Shown here in pieces: positions 1 to 8,541 of a DNA stretch of 33,401 bases. Numbering within the stretch: position 1 is the first letter of the stretch; each line of letters begins with the position of its first letter. Under the pieces are notes generated by a model. The model did no database searches, had not been told where the DNA came from, and saw only the letters and a program-made list of their open reading frames with translations. The position numbers and the translations under genes were made by a program. Source of the stretch: Opitutia bacterium (GTDB taxonomy: Bacteria; Verrucomicrobiota; Verrucomicrobiia; Opitutales; Opitutaceae); the NCBI GenBank assembly GCA_947474365.1, contig CANJIU010000104.1, positions 1 to 33,401 on the forward strand, in the 5' to 3' direction.

Positions 1-167
1 CGCCGGTTTCGCTCCGATCAATTTACGAACCATCGTCATGTTTTCGGGTTGGGCCAGCCGTTGCTTGATGGGAATTGTAAGCTTCATCCCTGTTGGCTTA
101 GCCGAGCTCGCACCGAAAGTCCCGTCATTTCTTGTGGGCCATGCGCAGTCCTAGGGTCCACCAATTT
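1..167. other. Unresolved window edge: end of a rightward gene or start of a leftward gene
   Basis: Two incompatible readings run off the left edge. On the plus strand, frame 2 is open from base 2 to a TAG at 152-154 and would be the last 50 codons of a gene; a strong rightward terminator begins 13 bases after that stop, which favours this reading. On the minus strand an ATG at 85-87 opens a frame that stays open to base 1 (29 codons, beginning MKLTIPIKQRL), but it has no good Shine-Dalgarno. Third-position GC is about 60% in both, lower than in the clear genes nearby, so composition does not decide. I recognise neither product. The sequence ending in CCACCA at 157-162 resembles a tRNA 3' end, but no T-loop precedes it. 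Confidence 0.3.
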
Positions 168-197
168 CCCCGCCCAAAAGGCGGGGTTTTTGTTTTT
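168..197 (+). terminator. Rho-independent terminator, rightward
   Basis: A 7-bp perfect stem (CCCCGCC at 168-174 pairing with GGCGGGG at 180-186) closes a 5-base loop. It is followed by a T-rich tract at 187-197 (five T, G, five T). The T tract is only on the plus strand, so it ends a transcript coming from the left edge. The leftward M50 gene stops at 213, so the terminator sits between convergent transcripts and has no U tract in that gene's direction. Confidence 0.85.
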
Positions 198-212
198 CAG
201 GGTTCAAGACCG

Positions 213-1001
213 TTACGGCTGTGGCAGCGGGGGAGACTCCTCGACGGGGTTCGAGCGCACATCGTAAAGCCGCGCGAGCACGGACTTCAGGTGCTCCTCT
301 TCCATTTCCCGTCGTCTTACCGCCCGATATTCCATCTCGCCGACGATAAAGATGAACGTAAACAACGCTCCAAGGAGCGGTTCGTCGAAATAGGTAAAGG
401 CGGCGACCGCTCCAATCCCGCTCAAAACCTTTCCGATTGTCGCCGCCCAGAACGTCGCGCGGAGGTATTCCATGCGTGTGGCCAACAACGCCCGGAGGAT
501 TCGCCCGCCGTCCATCGGAAATGCCGGCAGCAGGTTGAAACAGCCCATCACGAGATTCCAGCGCATCAGCACGTGCCCGAAGGCGAAAAAGGAGAGGGCG
601 CTACTCTCCGGGTCGAGGGCGTCAAGTCCGGCGCTGCCGGGCAGCAGGAGCCACAGCACACCGGCGATGACAAAATTCACCGTGGGACCGGCAAGGGTAA
701 TGAGTAGTTCGCGGCGCGGCTGCCGGGGTATGCTCTCAAATTCGGCCATACCCCCGATCGGCATCAGGAGGATGCGGCGCACGCCGATGCCGTAATGCAT
801 CGCCGTAAACGAATGGCCCAGTTCGTGGAGCACGACGCAGGCGAAAAAGGCCAGGAGGGCGGCGGTGTTCCACCAAACCCCGGGCCAGCCGGAATCGGCC
901 CAGCCATCGAAGGCGTTGACCGCAAGCAACAGGAAAAACGAAAAATGCACCGCGAGCAGGATCCCCCGCACACGGAAAAGGTTCATGGACCACCCAAGCA
1001 T
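213..1001 (-). CDS. Site-2 protease family (M50) membrane metalloprotease
   Basis: This is an integral membrane zinc protease of the M50/SpoIVFB-like class, which cleaves substrates within or next to the membrane. The zinc motif HELGH is at residues 59-63, and the second conserved motif NLLPAFPMDGGR at 156-167 supplies the third metal ligand, D164. Hydrophobic stretches near residues 12-30, 44-64, 100-122, 136-156 and 185-225 fit a four- to six-helix core. There is no PDZ or CBS domain, so at 262 residues this is the short form. The open frame extends to 1169, but that longer N-terminus is basic, unlike the family, and overlaps the divergent regulator at 1129. The ATG at 1001 or the one at 986 is more likely. 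The C-terminal 35 residues are charged and probably cytosolic. The substrate cannot be told from the context. Confidence 0.88.
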   Translation of the reverse strand: MLGWSMNLFRVRGILLAVHFSFFLLLAVNAFDGWADSGWPGVWWNTAALLAFFACVVLHELGHSFTAMHYGIGVRRILLMPIGGMAEFESIPRQPRRELLITLAGPTVNFVIAGVLWLLLPGSAGLDALDPESSALSFFAFGHVLMRWNLVMGCFNLLPAFPMDGGRILRALLATRMEYLRATFWAATIGKVLSGIGAVAAFTYFDEPLLGALFTFIFIVGEMEYRAVRRREMEEEHLKSVLARLYDVRSNPVEESPPLPQP

Positions 1002-1128
1002 GCCGCCCAAGAAACCTTCGCCGAAGGAATACGCCAGCGTGCACTTGCGATTCGCGATGCGGCGGTGGCGCTGAGCCCGAAAAGCTAAGGTTGCGCGCAG
1101 GGCCCCGGCGCGCCCATCTTTCCGCGGT

Positions 1129-2583
<1,455 letters not shown>

Positions 2584-2665
2584 GGCGGGCGATGTCGGCG
2601 CACGCGAAATTTGCCTTCGGCCGAATCCAACCGGGCCGTCGGACGTCATTCATTCTTTAACTTCT

Positions 2666-3643
2666 ATGAAACGAATTCTCGCTCTCCTCCTCGGCAGCCT
2701 CTTGGTGTTGGGACCGACCCCAACCGCTGTCCAAGCGGCTGCTCCCGCCCAGAAGAAAGTGCTGTTTTTCAGCAAATCCTCGGGCTTCGAGCATGATGCG
2801 ATCAAGACGCTGGACAGCCCGAAGTTCGGATTTGCCTTCCGGGTGCTCAAGGAACTCGGGGAGAAGAATAGCATTGAGTTTACCTTTTCCAAGGATGGCA
2901 GCCTCTTCTCCAAGGACTACCTCGCGCAGTTCGACGCGATTTTTTTCTACACCACCGGTGACTTGACTCTCGCCAAGAACAGCCCGACGCAAGGCGATGG
3001 AAATCCCCCGATGACTCCCGCCGGCAAGGCCGCGCTGCTTGAGGCGATCGCGAAGGGCAAAGGCTTTGTGGGAACGCACAGTGCAGCAGACACATTCCAC
3101 GCTCCCGGCAACAAGGACCACGGTCCGGCTCGGAACCTGCCGGATGGGGAGAACACCGATCCCTACGGAAAGATGCTCGGCGGATCGTTCATCAAGCATG
3201 ATGCCCAGCAGAAATCCCATCAGATCGTCGTCGACTCGAAATTTCCCGGAATGGGCGCCGTGCCGGCCGATTTTGGACCGCAGGAAGAATGGTATTCGCT
3301 CAAGAACTTTGCGCCGGACCTCCACGTGCTGCTGGTGCAGGACACGAGCACTATGGACGGACCTTCCTACCAGCGCCCGCCGTACCCGTCGACGTGGGCG
3401 CGGATGCACGGCAAGGGCCGCGTCTTCTACACCAACATGGGACACCGCGATGACGTGTGGACCAACCCGACGTTCCAGGCTGTCCTCATGGGCGGGTTGA
3501 ATTGGGCCCTGCGCCGCGTTGACGCCGACGTCACTCCGAATATTTCCAAAGTCACACCGGGCGCCAATGTGCTGCCCAAATACGTCGAGGCCCCCGTGAA
3601 GGAAAACAAGAAGGCGAAGAAGGCGGCGACGGAGAAAAAATAA
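2666..3643 (+). CDS. Secreted ThuA-domain protein (1)
   Basis: A 325-residue exported protein of the ThuA-like class I glutamine amidotransferase fold. The N-terminus is a clear signal peptide (KR, then a Leu-rich core, with likely cleavage after the AVQA at residues 21-24). ThuA-like features include the first strand KKVLFFSKSSGFEH near residue 30, the segment GFVGTHSAADTFH in the middle, and a late GRVFYTNMGHRDD segment. The last 15 residues are lysine-rich and probably disordered. The family takes its name from trehalose utilisation proteins, but secreted members are common in Verrucomicrobia and Planctomycetes, where most have no proven activity; a role in sugar or glycoside breakdown is inference. 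It lies 12 bp before a second ThuA gene. There is no clear Shine-Dalgarno before the ATG, and the start is set by the signal peptide. Confidence 0.9.
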   Translation: MKRILALLLGSLLVLGPTPTAVQAAAPAQKKVLFFSKSSGFEHDAIKTLDSPKFGFAFRVLKELGEKNSIEFTFSKDGSLFSKDYLAQFDAIFFYTTGDLTLAKNSPTQGDGNPPMTPAGKAALLEAIAKGKGFVGTHSAADTFHAPGNKDHGPARNLPDGENTDPYGKMLGGSFIKHDAQQKSHQIVVDSKFPGMGAVPADFGPQEEWYSLKNFAPDLHVLLVQDTSTMDGPSYQRPPYPSTWARMHGKGRVFYTNMGHRDDVWTNPTFQAVLMGGLNWALRRVDADVTPNISKVTPGANVLPKYVEAPVKENKKAKKAATEKK

Positions 3644-3655
3644 GCCCGTTCGCGC

Positions 3656-4438
3656 ATGAAGTCCCTGCTGATTTCACTCTTCGTTCTCGCGACTGCTGCG
3701 ATTACTGCTGCCGCCGGCACAGCGAAGCCAGTCAAGGTGCTGCTCGTCACCGGCGGCTGTTGCCACGACTACAAGGCTCAGAAGCTAATCATTTCCGAGG
3801 GCATCTCGGCTCGTGCCAATGTCGCGTGGACCATCGTCCACGAGGGCGACGACCGCGAACATCGCGTCAGCATCTACGACAACCCCGACTGGTCGAAGGG
3901 CTACGACGTCGTGGTGCACAACGAGTGCTACGGCTTCGTCAACGATGCTGCGTTCGTCGAACGTATTGCCGCACCGCACAAGGCCGGGTTGCCCGGCGTC
4001 TTTCTGCACTGCTCCTCCCATAGCTATCGGATGGCGCCGACTGACGAATGGCGGCAGGTCATTGGCATCAAGTCGACGAGTCACGAAAAGAGGCGCGACC
4101 TCGTGGTGAAGTCGCTCAAGACCAAGCATCCGGTGATGACTGGTTTCCCCGACGTGTGGCCCGATGCCGAGGACGAATGCTACAAGAACGAAAAAGTCTG
4201 GCCCGCCGTGACGGCGCTCGCGACCGCGTATGGGGAGGAAACGAAGCAGGACCATGTGGTCATTTGGCTGAACACCTACGGCAAGGGCCGATCATTCGCG
4301 ACGACTCTGGGGCACACCAACGCGACGATGCAGTCTCCCGTCTATCTCGATTTGGTCGCGCGCGGCTTGTTGTGGGCCTGCGACAAGCTGGCAGCCGACG
4401 GTTCACCCAAACTGGGCTACGGGCCCGGCGGGAAATGA
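3656..4438 (+). CDS. Secreted ThuA-domain protein (2)
   Basis: A second ThuA-like protein, 260 residues, distinct in sequence from its neighbour. A signal peptide (MKSLLISLFVLATAAITAAA) is followed by the first fold strand VKVLLVTGGCCHDY at residues 26-39. The motif GVFLHCSSHSYR falls where other ThuA proteins have their conserved His-Ser segment, and GRSFATTLGHTN near the C-terminus matches the late family segment. The gene begins 12 bp after the first ThuA gene and ends 34 bp before rdgB, so all three are probably co-transcribed. Two unlike ThuA genes in one operon suggest that the products act on the same substrate or as a pair, but this is inference. The natural substrate is unknown. Confidence 0.9.
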   Translation: MKSLLISLFVLATAAITAAAGTAKPVKVLLVTGGCCHDYKAQKLIISEGISARANVAWTIVHEGDDREHRVSIYDNPDWSKGYDVVVHNECYGFVNDAAFVERIAAPHKAGLPGVFLHCSSHSYRMAPTDEWRQVIGIKSTSHEKRRDLVVKSLKTKHPVMTGFPDVWPDAEDECYKNEKVWPAVTALATAYGEETKQDHVVIWLNTYGKGRSFATTLGHTNATMQSPVYLDLVARGLLWACDKLAADGSPKLGYGPGGK

Positions 4439-4472
4439 CCGGCGGGCGGGGCTCCGAATCGAGCAGCGACGC

Positions 4473-5078
4473 ATGACGTTTTACCTCGCCTCAGGAAACG
4501 CCCACAAGGTGGGCGAATTGCAGTCGCTCGCCAATAACTCGGCGTTGACGGTCGCAATCAAGTCGGCGCGTGAGGTCGGTGGCATGCCCACCGTGGTGGA
4601 GGACGCCGGCACGTTTGTCGGCAACGCCCGAAAGAAAGCGCAGGCACTCCGCCCGTTGATTCCCGCTGGCGCCTGGGCACTGGCTGATGACAGCGGTGTA
4701 TGTGTGGATGCGTTGCAGGGCGGACCGGGGGTGGAGTCCGCCTATTTTGCCGGCCCGCAGGCGGATCCGGTGGCGAATCTGGCAAAGCTGGAGGCGGTGA
4801 TGCGCGATGTTCCAGAGGGCCAGCGTCGGGCGCGATTCTACTGCGTGCTGCTCACGATCGGGCCCGACGGGGAGGAACAGGTGTTTGAGGGGGGCTGCGA
4901 CGGAAGCCTGCTCATGGCGCCCCGCGGGGCGGCTGGCTTCGGTTACGATCCGCTTTTTGTCCCGGATGGATTCACCCAGAGTTACGCCGAATTGGGCGAC
5001 GAAGTGAAAAGCCGGCTGAGCCACCGAGCGCGGGCATGGGCACAGCTGGCCGCGTGGATGAAAACGCGCAAGGCCTGA
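4473..5078 (+). CDS. rdgB: XTP/dITP diphosphatase (RdgB/HAM1 family)
   Basis: The enzyme hydrolyses non-canonical purine triphosphates (XTP, dITP, ITP) to the monophosphate and pyrophosphate, keeping them out of DNA and RNA. The family hallmarks are all present: SGNAHKVGE at residues 7-15, the acidic E43-D44 pair, ADDSG at 71-75 for metal and base contact, GFGYDPLF at 155-162, and SHRARA at 183-188. The length of 201 residues is normal for the family, and the protein should be a cytosolic dimer. The gene follows the second ThuA gene by 34 bp on the same strand and converges on the response-regulator gene, whose stop is 29 bp away. Its link with the ThuA proteins is probably positional only. 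Confidence 0.96.
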   Translation: MTFYLASGNAHKVGELQSLANNSALTVAIKSAREVGGMPTVVEDAGTFVGNARKKAQALRPLIPAGAWALADDSGVCVDALQGGPGVESAYFAGPQADPVANLAKLEAVMRDVPEGQRRARFYCVLLTIGPDGEEQVFEGGCDGSLLMAPRGAAGFGYDPLFVPDGFTQSYAELGDEVKSRLSHRARAWAQLAAWMKTRKA

Positions 5079-5107
5079 AGGCCGCTGTTCGCAGAAGCCC
5101 TGCCACG

Positions 5108-5764
5108 TCAGCGTTTCTGTCCTTGCGCGTAGATCACTGCGGCCTCGGCGCGCCGCGACACATGCAGTTTTTCAAAAACGGTGCTGAGGTAGTTCTTCAC
5201 CGTCTTCTCGCTCAAGCCCATCTTCATCCCCACTTCCTTGTTGGTGCAGCCCTCGGCAATCAGCGCGAGAACCCGTTTCTCTTGGGGAGACAGGGAGCCA
5301 AAAGCATCGCGGCCGGTGCCCGCCGCTTTGACCAATTGCATGACGCGCGCGGTGATTGCGGGGTCGAGGATCGATTTTCCCGCCGCGACGTCGCGGATGG
5401 CGTTCACCAGGCCTCGGCCGTCGATTTCCTTGAGGAGATAGCCATGAGCTCCGGCGCGAATGGCCTCGTCGACAATGGTGTCGTCGATCACCGAGGTGAG
5501 AATGAGAACACGGGAATCGACGGTCTGCTTTAGGATCTGCCGGCAAGCGTCGAGGCCACTGCCGTCGGGCAGCCGGATATCGAGCAATACTACGTCGGGT
5601 TTCAAGCGGTGGGCTGAATCAACCCCGGTGGCGACGTTGGTTGCCTCGCCGATGACTTTGATGGAATTGTCAGTGCCGAGCAGCGTGCGCAGTCCGGCGC
5701 GCACCATCTCACTGTCATCGACAAGGAGTACTCTTACGGGATTGGAAGGGGTGGGGGCGGTCAT
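5108..5764 (-). CDS. NarL/DevR-type LuxR-family response regulator
   Basis: This is a two-component DNA-binding regulator of 218 residues. The receiver domain has acidic residues D16-D17, phospho-acceptor D62 in LLDIRLPDGSG, T90 and K112. The LuxR-type helix-turn-helix at about 158-215 includes LSPQEKRVLALIAEG, and the recognition region holds EKTVKNYLS. The LDIRLPDGSG and KTVKNY segments recall actinobacterial DevR/DosR, an established hypoxia regulator, but the local stimulus here is unknown. The ATG at 5764 is chosen because it forms an ATGA overlap with the stop of the upstream kinase gene. The longer open frame to 5947 would add 61 low-complexity Arg-rich residues that lie inside the kinase gene. 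Translational coupling strongly suggests a cognate pair. Confidence 0.95.
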   Translation of the reverse strand: MTAPTPSNPVRVLLVDDSEMVRAGLRTLLGTDNSIKVIGEATNVATGVDSAHRLKPDVVLLDIRLPDGSGLDACRQILKQTVDSRVLILTSVIDDTIVDEAIRAGAHGYLLKEIDGRGLVNAIRDVAAGKSILDPAITARVMQLVKAAGTGRDAFGSLSPQEKRVLALIAEGCTNKEVGMKMGLSEKTVKNYLSTVFEKLHVSRRAEAAVIYAQGQKR

Positions 5765-6804
5765 GCGCGGCCGGGAGGGATTATGGGCAGCGTGGCGAGG
5801 ACGCGAGACCCTTCCCCGGGTTGGCTGCTGACGCGCAGGGACGCGCCCAGCTTCTCGGCGCGGGCGCGCATGTTGACGAGTCCATGGCTGCCCTCGCGGG
5901 TTTTGCCCTCGGTGAAGCCCGAACCGTTGTCCTGAACGAGCAGGCACAATTCGCGGTCGCTTTTGTGCATGCGCAACGTGACGCGGGTCGCCCCGCCATG
6001 GCGCAGGGCGTTGCTGACTGCTTCGCGGGCGATTTGCAGCGCCTCAATGCTCTGCTCCGCGGTGAGGCAGGCGGCTGCATCGTCGTCGATGGTGATGTCG
6101 AACTCGGCGTTCCGTTCGGAACCGAGTTCGCTCACGACGGTCCGCAGCCCCTGCGCGAAGCTCGATTGCCGCAGGTTTTCCGGTGCCAACCCTACGATGT
6201 AGGCGCGCACATCGCGGATGGCACCGTTGAGGCCCGTACGTGTTTTCTCGAGCAGACGTTCCGCTTCTGCCTGGTCTGTCCCCATCCGGGCCCGGACGGA
6301 CTCCAACGTGAGTCCGGCGGCATAGAGCGACTGGATGATGCCGTCGTGGAGGTCGCGGCCGAGTCGGATTTTTTCGTCGAGTGCCTGGGCGAGCAATTGC
6401 TGCTTAAGCCGGACATCCTCCTCGGCGCGACGGCGGACGTCACGCTCCCGGGATAACTCGGCTCCCTGCGCGATGGACGACTCGGCCAGACGTGCCAGCG
6501 TGCCGAACTCCTTGCGTGACGCCGCGAACGGACCGGCTGTGTCCATTGGTCGCGCCGGCCGCATCGCCAGGCAGAGAATCAGCGTCATGGTCAATCCGAG
6601 GGCGACGACCGCAATTCCGAGCGCAAGCCGTTGCGATGAAATCACCGCCCGGGACGTCGCCGTCGGCGTGGCACTGACGTTGGTGGCGTGGACGCTGGAC
6701 GGATCCATCCGCAGATTCCGCCATACCGGCATGGCCAGCAACGCTACCAGCGCGGTGAGCAGAACGAAAAGCGCCATCGCGGCGAAACGCGGCAGGGGAT
6801 TCAT
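5761..6804 (-). CDS. NarX/DesK-type (HisKA_3) sensor histidine kinase
   Basis: A 347-residue membrane sensor kinase that should phosphorylate the regulator encoded just downstream. Two transmembrane helices at about 8-28 and 60-81 bracket a periplasmic loop of only some 32 residues, too small for a folded sensor domain. A coiled-coil linker follows (about 95-145). The dimerisation and phospho-transfer domain has H153 in RDLHDGIIQSLY. The ATPase domain has the N box REAVSNALRHGG at 260-271, G1 box DNGSGF at 292-297, and a second glycine box at 305-312. The ATG at 6804 is preferred to the TTG just before it. The gene is divergent from metG across 83 bp. With so small a loop, the signal is probably sensed within the membrane or by the linker. 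Confidence 0.94.
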   Translation of the reverse strand: MNPLPRFAAMALFVLLTALVALLAMPVWRNLRMDPSSVHATNVSATPTATSRAVISSQRLALGIAVVALGLTMTLILCLAMRPARPMDTAGPFAASRKEFGTLARLAESSIAQGAELSRERDVRRRAEEDVRLKQQLLAQALDEKIRLGRDLHDGIIQSLYAAGLTLESVRARMGTDQAEAERLLEKTRTGLNGAIRDVRAYIVGLAPENLRQSSFAQGLRTVVSELGSERNAEFDITIDDDAAACLTAEQSIEALQIAREAVSNALRHGGATRVTLRMHKSDRELCLLVQDNGSGFTEGKTREGSHGLVNMRARAEKLGASLRVSSQPGEGSRVLATLPIIPPGRA

Positions 6805-6887
6805 CAAGTTTTTGCTGCGGGGAAACCTTAGGCTTGGTTTTGACGGAGCGAAAACTTAAATTTCAGGGTTTCGCGAAACGAACATCT

Positions 6888-8423
6888 ATGAAGTCCTTCT
6901 ACATCACGACCGCCATCGACTACGTGAACGGTCAACCGCACCTCGGTCATGCCTATGAAAAGGTGCTGACGGACGTCATTGCCCGCTTTCGCCGCCAGAT
7001 GGGCGACAAGGTGTATTTTCTGACCGGCAGCGATGAACACGGCCAAAAGGTGCAGGCCAGCGCCCGCAAGGAGGGCATCCCGCCGCAACAGTACGTCGAT
7101 AAAATCGCCGCACAGTTTCGGTCCCTGTACGACCGGTTGAACATCTCCTACGACGATTTCATCCGCACGACTGAGGCGCGGCACAAGGACGGCGTTCGCG
7201 CCATCCTGCAAAAGCTCTTTGATCAAGGTGAAATCTATCAGGCCGAATACCGCGGTTTTTACAGCACGCGCCAGGAGCAGTTCCTGCAGGAAAAGGACCG
7301 GCTGCCGGATGGTTCGTGGCCGGAGATTTTTGGCGAGGTGACCGAGATTGTGGAGAAAAATTACTTCTTTCGCCTTCGCAAATACCAGGACTGGCTCATC
7401 GATCACCTGCGCACCCATGAAGACTTTATTTTCCCCCGCTACCGTCACAAGCAGGTGCTGGAATTCCTGAAGGAGCCGCTCAATGACCTTTGCATCTCGC
7501 GCCCGAAGGAGCGCCTGGAGTGGGGCATCCCGCTGCCGTTCGACGAGAACTACGTCACGTATGTTTGGTTCGACGCGCTGTTGAACTACTACACGGCAGT
7601 GGCCGACAAGGGGCTTTGGCCGGCGGATTTCAATGTTATCGGCAAAGACATCCTCGTGCCGCCGCATGCGGTCTACTGGCCGATCATGCTCCACGCGAGC
7701 GGGCTGCCGCCGCCCAAGGCGCTGCTCGTGCACGGGTGGTGGCTGCAAAGCGGTGCCAAGATGTCGAAGAGCACGGGCGAAGCCGTGAGCCCGCTCGCGC
7801 TCGTCGATCAGTTCGGAGTCGACGCGTTCCGCTACTTCCTGATTCGCGAGATGAACGTCGGTCAAGACAGCGAGTTCACGGTGGAGCAATTCATGGTCCG
7901 CTACAACAGCGAGCTGGCGAACAACCTCGGCAACCTGGTCAACCGCACGCTCAACATGACGACGCGCTTCTCGGGCGGCGTCCTGCCGGCGGCCGAGGTG
8001 GTCGAGGACCCTGAGCGCGAATTGCACGAACTGTGGACCAAGACGCGCGACGAGATCGTTCCGCTGTGCGAAGGTTTTCAGTTCCACACCGCATTGGAAC
8101 GGGGCATGGCGTTTGTCACCGCCACCAACGCTTACATCGAGAAGCGGGCGCCTTGGAAGTTGGGAAAGTCCGCCGATCCGAAGGATCAGTCGCTCCTCCG
8201 TACTTCTCTGGCCACGATGGCCGAATCCCTGCGCCTCGCGGTCGCGCTCATGCAGCACGTCACACCGGCGACCACGGCGAAGATCAACGAAGTCCTCGGC
8301 TACACGCCGGGAAATGTGTGGCGCGACGAGTTAGTCTGGGGGGCGAAACTCAACGGCGCAAAAGTCGCGCCGGCCTTGGTGCTCTTCCCTCGTCCAGAAA
8401 AACCGGGAGCGAAACTCGCCTGA
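6888..8423 (+). CDS. metG: Methionyl-tRNA synthetase
   Basis: A class I aminoacyl-tRNA synthetase that charges tRNA-Met. It shows the HIGH-like HLGH at residues 18-21, GSDEHG at 47-52, KMSKS at 291-295, the methionine-pocket region TYVWFDALLNYY at 224-235, and an anticodon-binding C-terminus with NRTLNM and WKLGK segments. At 511 residues it lacks the C-terminal tRNA-binding (EMAP-like) extension found in E. coli MetG. The knuckle region reads YSTRQEQF near residue 125, where zinc-binding members have CxxC, so this is a zinc-less single-knuckle form, as known in mycobacteria. The ATG at 6888 matches the family N-terminus; an 18-residue upstream extension is possible but unlikely. Confidence 0.96.
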   Translation: MKSFYITTAIDYVNGQPHLGHAYEKVLTDVIARFRRQMGDKVYFLTGSDEHGQKVQASARKEGIPPQQYVDKIAAQFRSLYDRLNISYDDFIRTTEARHKDGVRAILQKLFDQGEIYQAEYRGFYSTRQEQFLQEKDRLPDGSWPEIFGEVTEIVEKNYFFRLRKYQDWLIDHLRTHEDFIFPRYRHKQVLEFLKEPLNDLCISRPKERLEWGIPLPFDENYVTYVWFDALLNYYTAVADKGLWPADFNVIGKDILVPPHAVYWPIMLHASGLPPPKALLVHGWWLQSGAKMSKSTGEAVSPLALVDQFGVDAFRYFLIREMNVGQDSEFTVEQFMVRYNSELANNLGNLVNRTLNMTTRFSGGVLPAAEVVEDPERELHELWTKTRDEIVPLCEGFQFHTALERGMAFVTATNAYIEKRAPWKLGKSADPKDQSLLRTSLATMAESLRLAVALMQHVTPATTAKINEVLGYTPGNVWRDELVWGAKLNGAKVAPALVLFPRPEKPGAKLA

Positions 8424-8464
8424 GCGAAGCGAACTCGGATGACAGACTCGGAACGCCCGACGTA

Positions 8465-8482
8465 GGGAGGCTCGCCGCTCCC
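8465..8482. repeat. Short inverted repeat, possible dispersed intergenic element
   Basis: GGGAG at 8465-8469 pairs with CTCCC at 8478-8482 around an 8-base GC-rich loop. It is followed by a short reiterated GACCGACCGCGACCG at 8482-8496. There is no T tract, so it is not a standard terminator for metG. The 118-bp metG-menF gap is otherwise featureless. The compact palindrome resembles REP-type intergenic repeats, but I see only this one copy in the window, so that reading is tentative. Confidence 0.35.
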
Positions 8483-8541
8483 GACCGACCGCGACCGTCT
8501 GAAACCTGTGAGTTGAGATCCGTTTCCGCCCCACCGTTGTC

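Noticed and set aside
90..162. tRNA or tmRNA end suggested by TCCACCA followed by a terminator
   Set aside because: No T-arm (TTCRA) or matching acceptor strand at the expected distance.
1002..1128. Sigma-54 promoter between the M50 and NtrC-type genes
   Set aside because: The best match lacks the TGGC-N5-TTGC spacing.
6805..6887. Sigma-70 promoter with TTGACG at 6840-6845 for metG
   Set aside because: No acceptable -10 element lies 16-18 bases downstream.
6828..8258. 476-codon open frame antisense to metG
   Set aside because: High-GC codon bias leaves the complementary frame open. The product has no domain and the sense frame is unmistakable MetRS.
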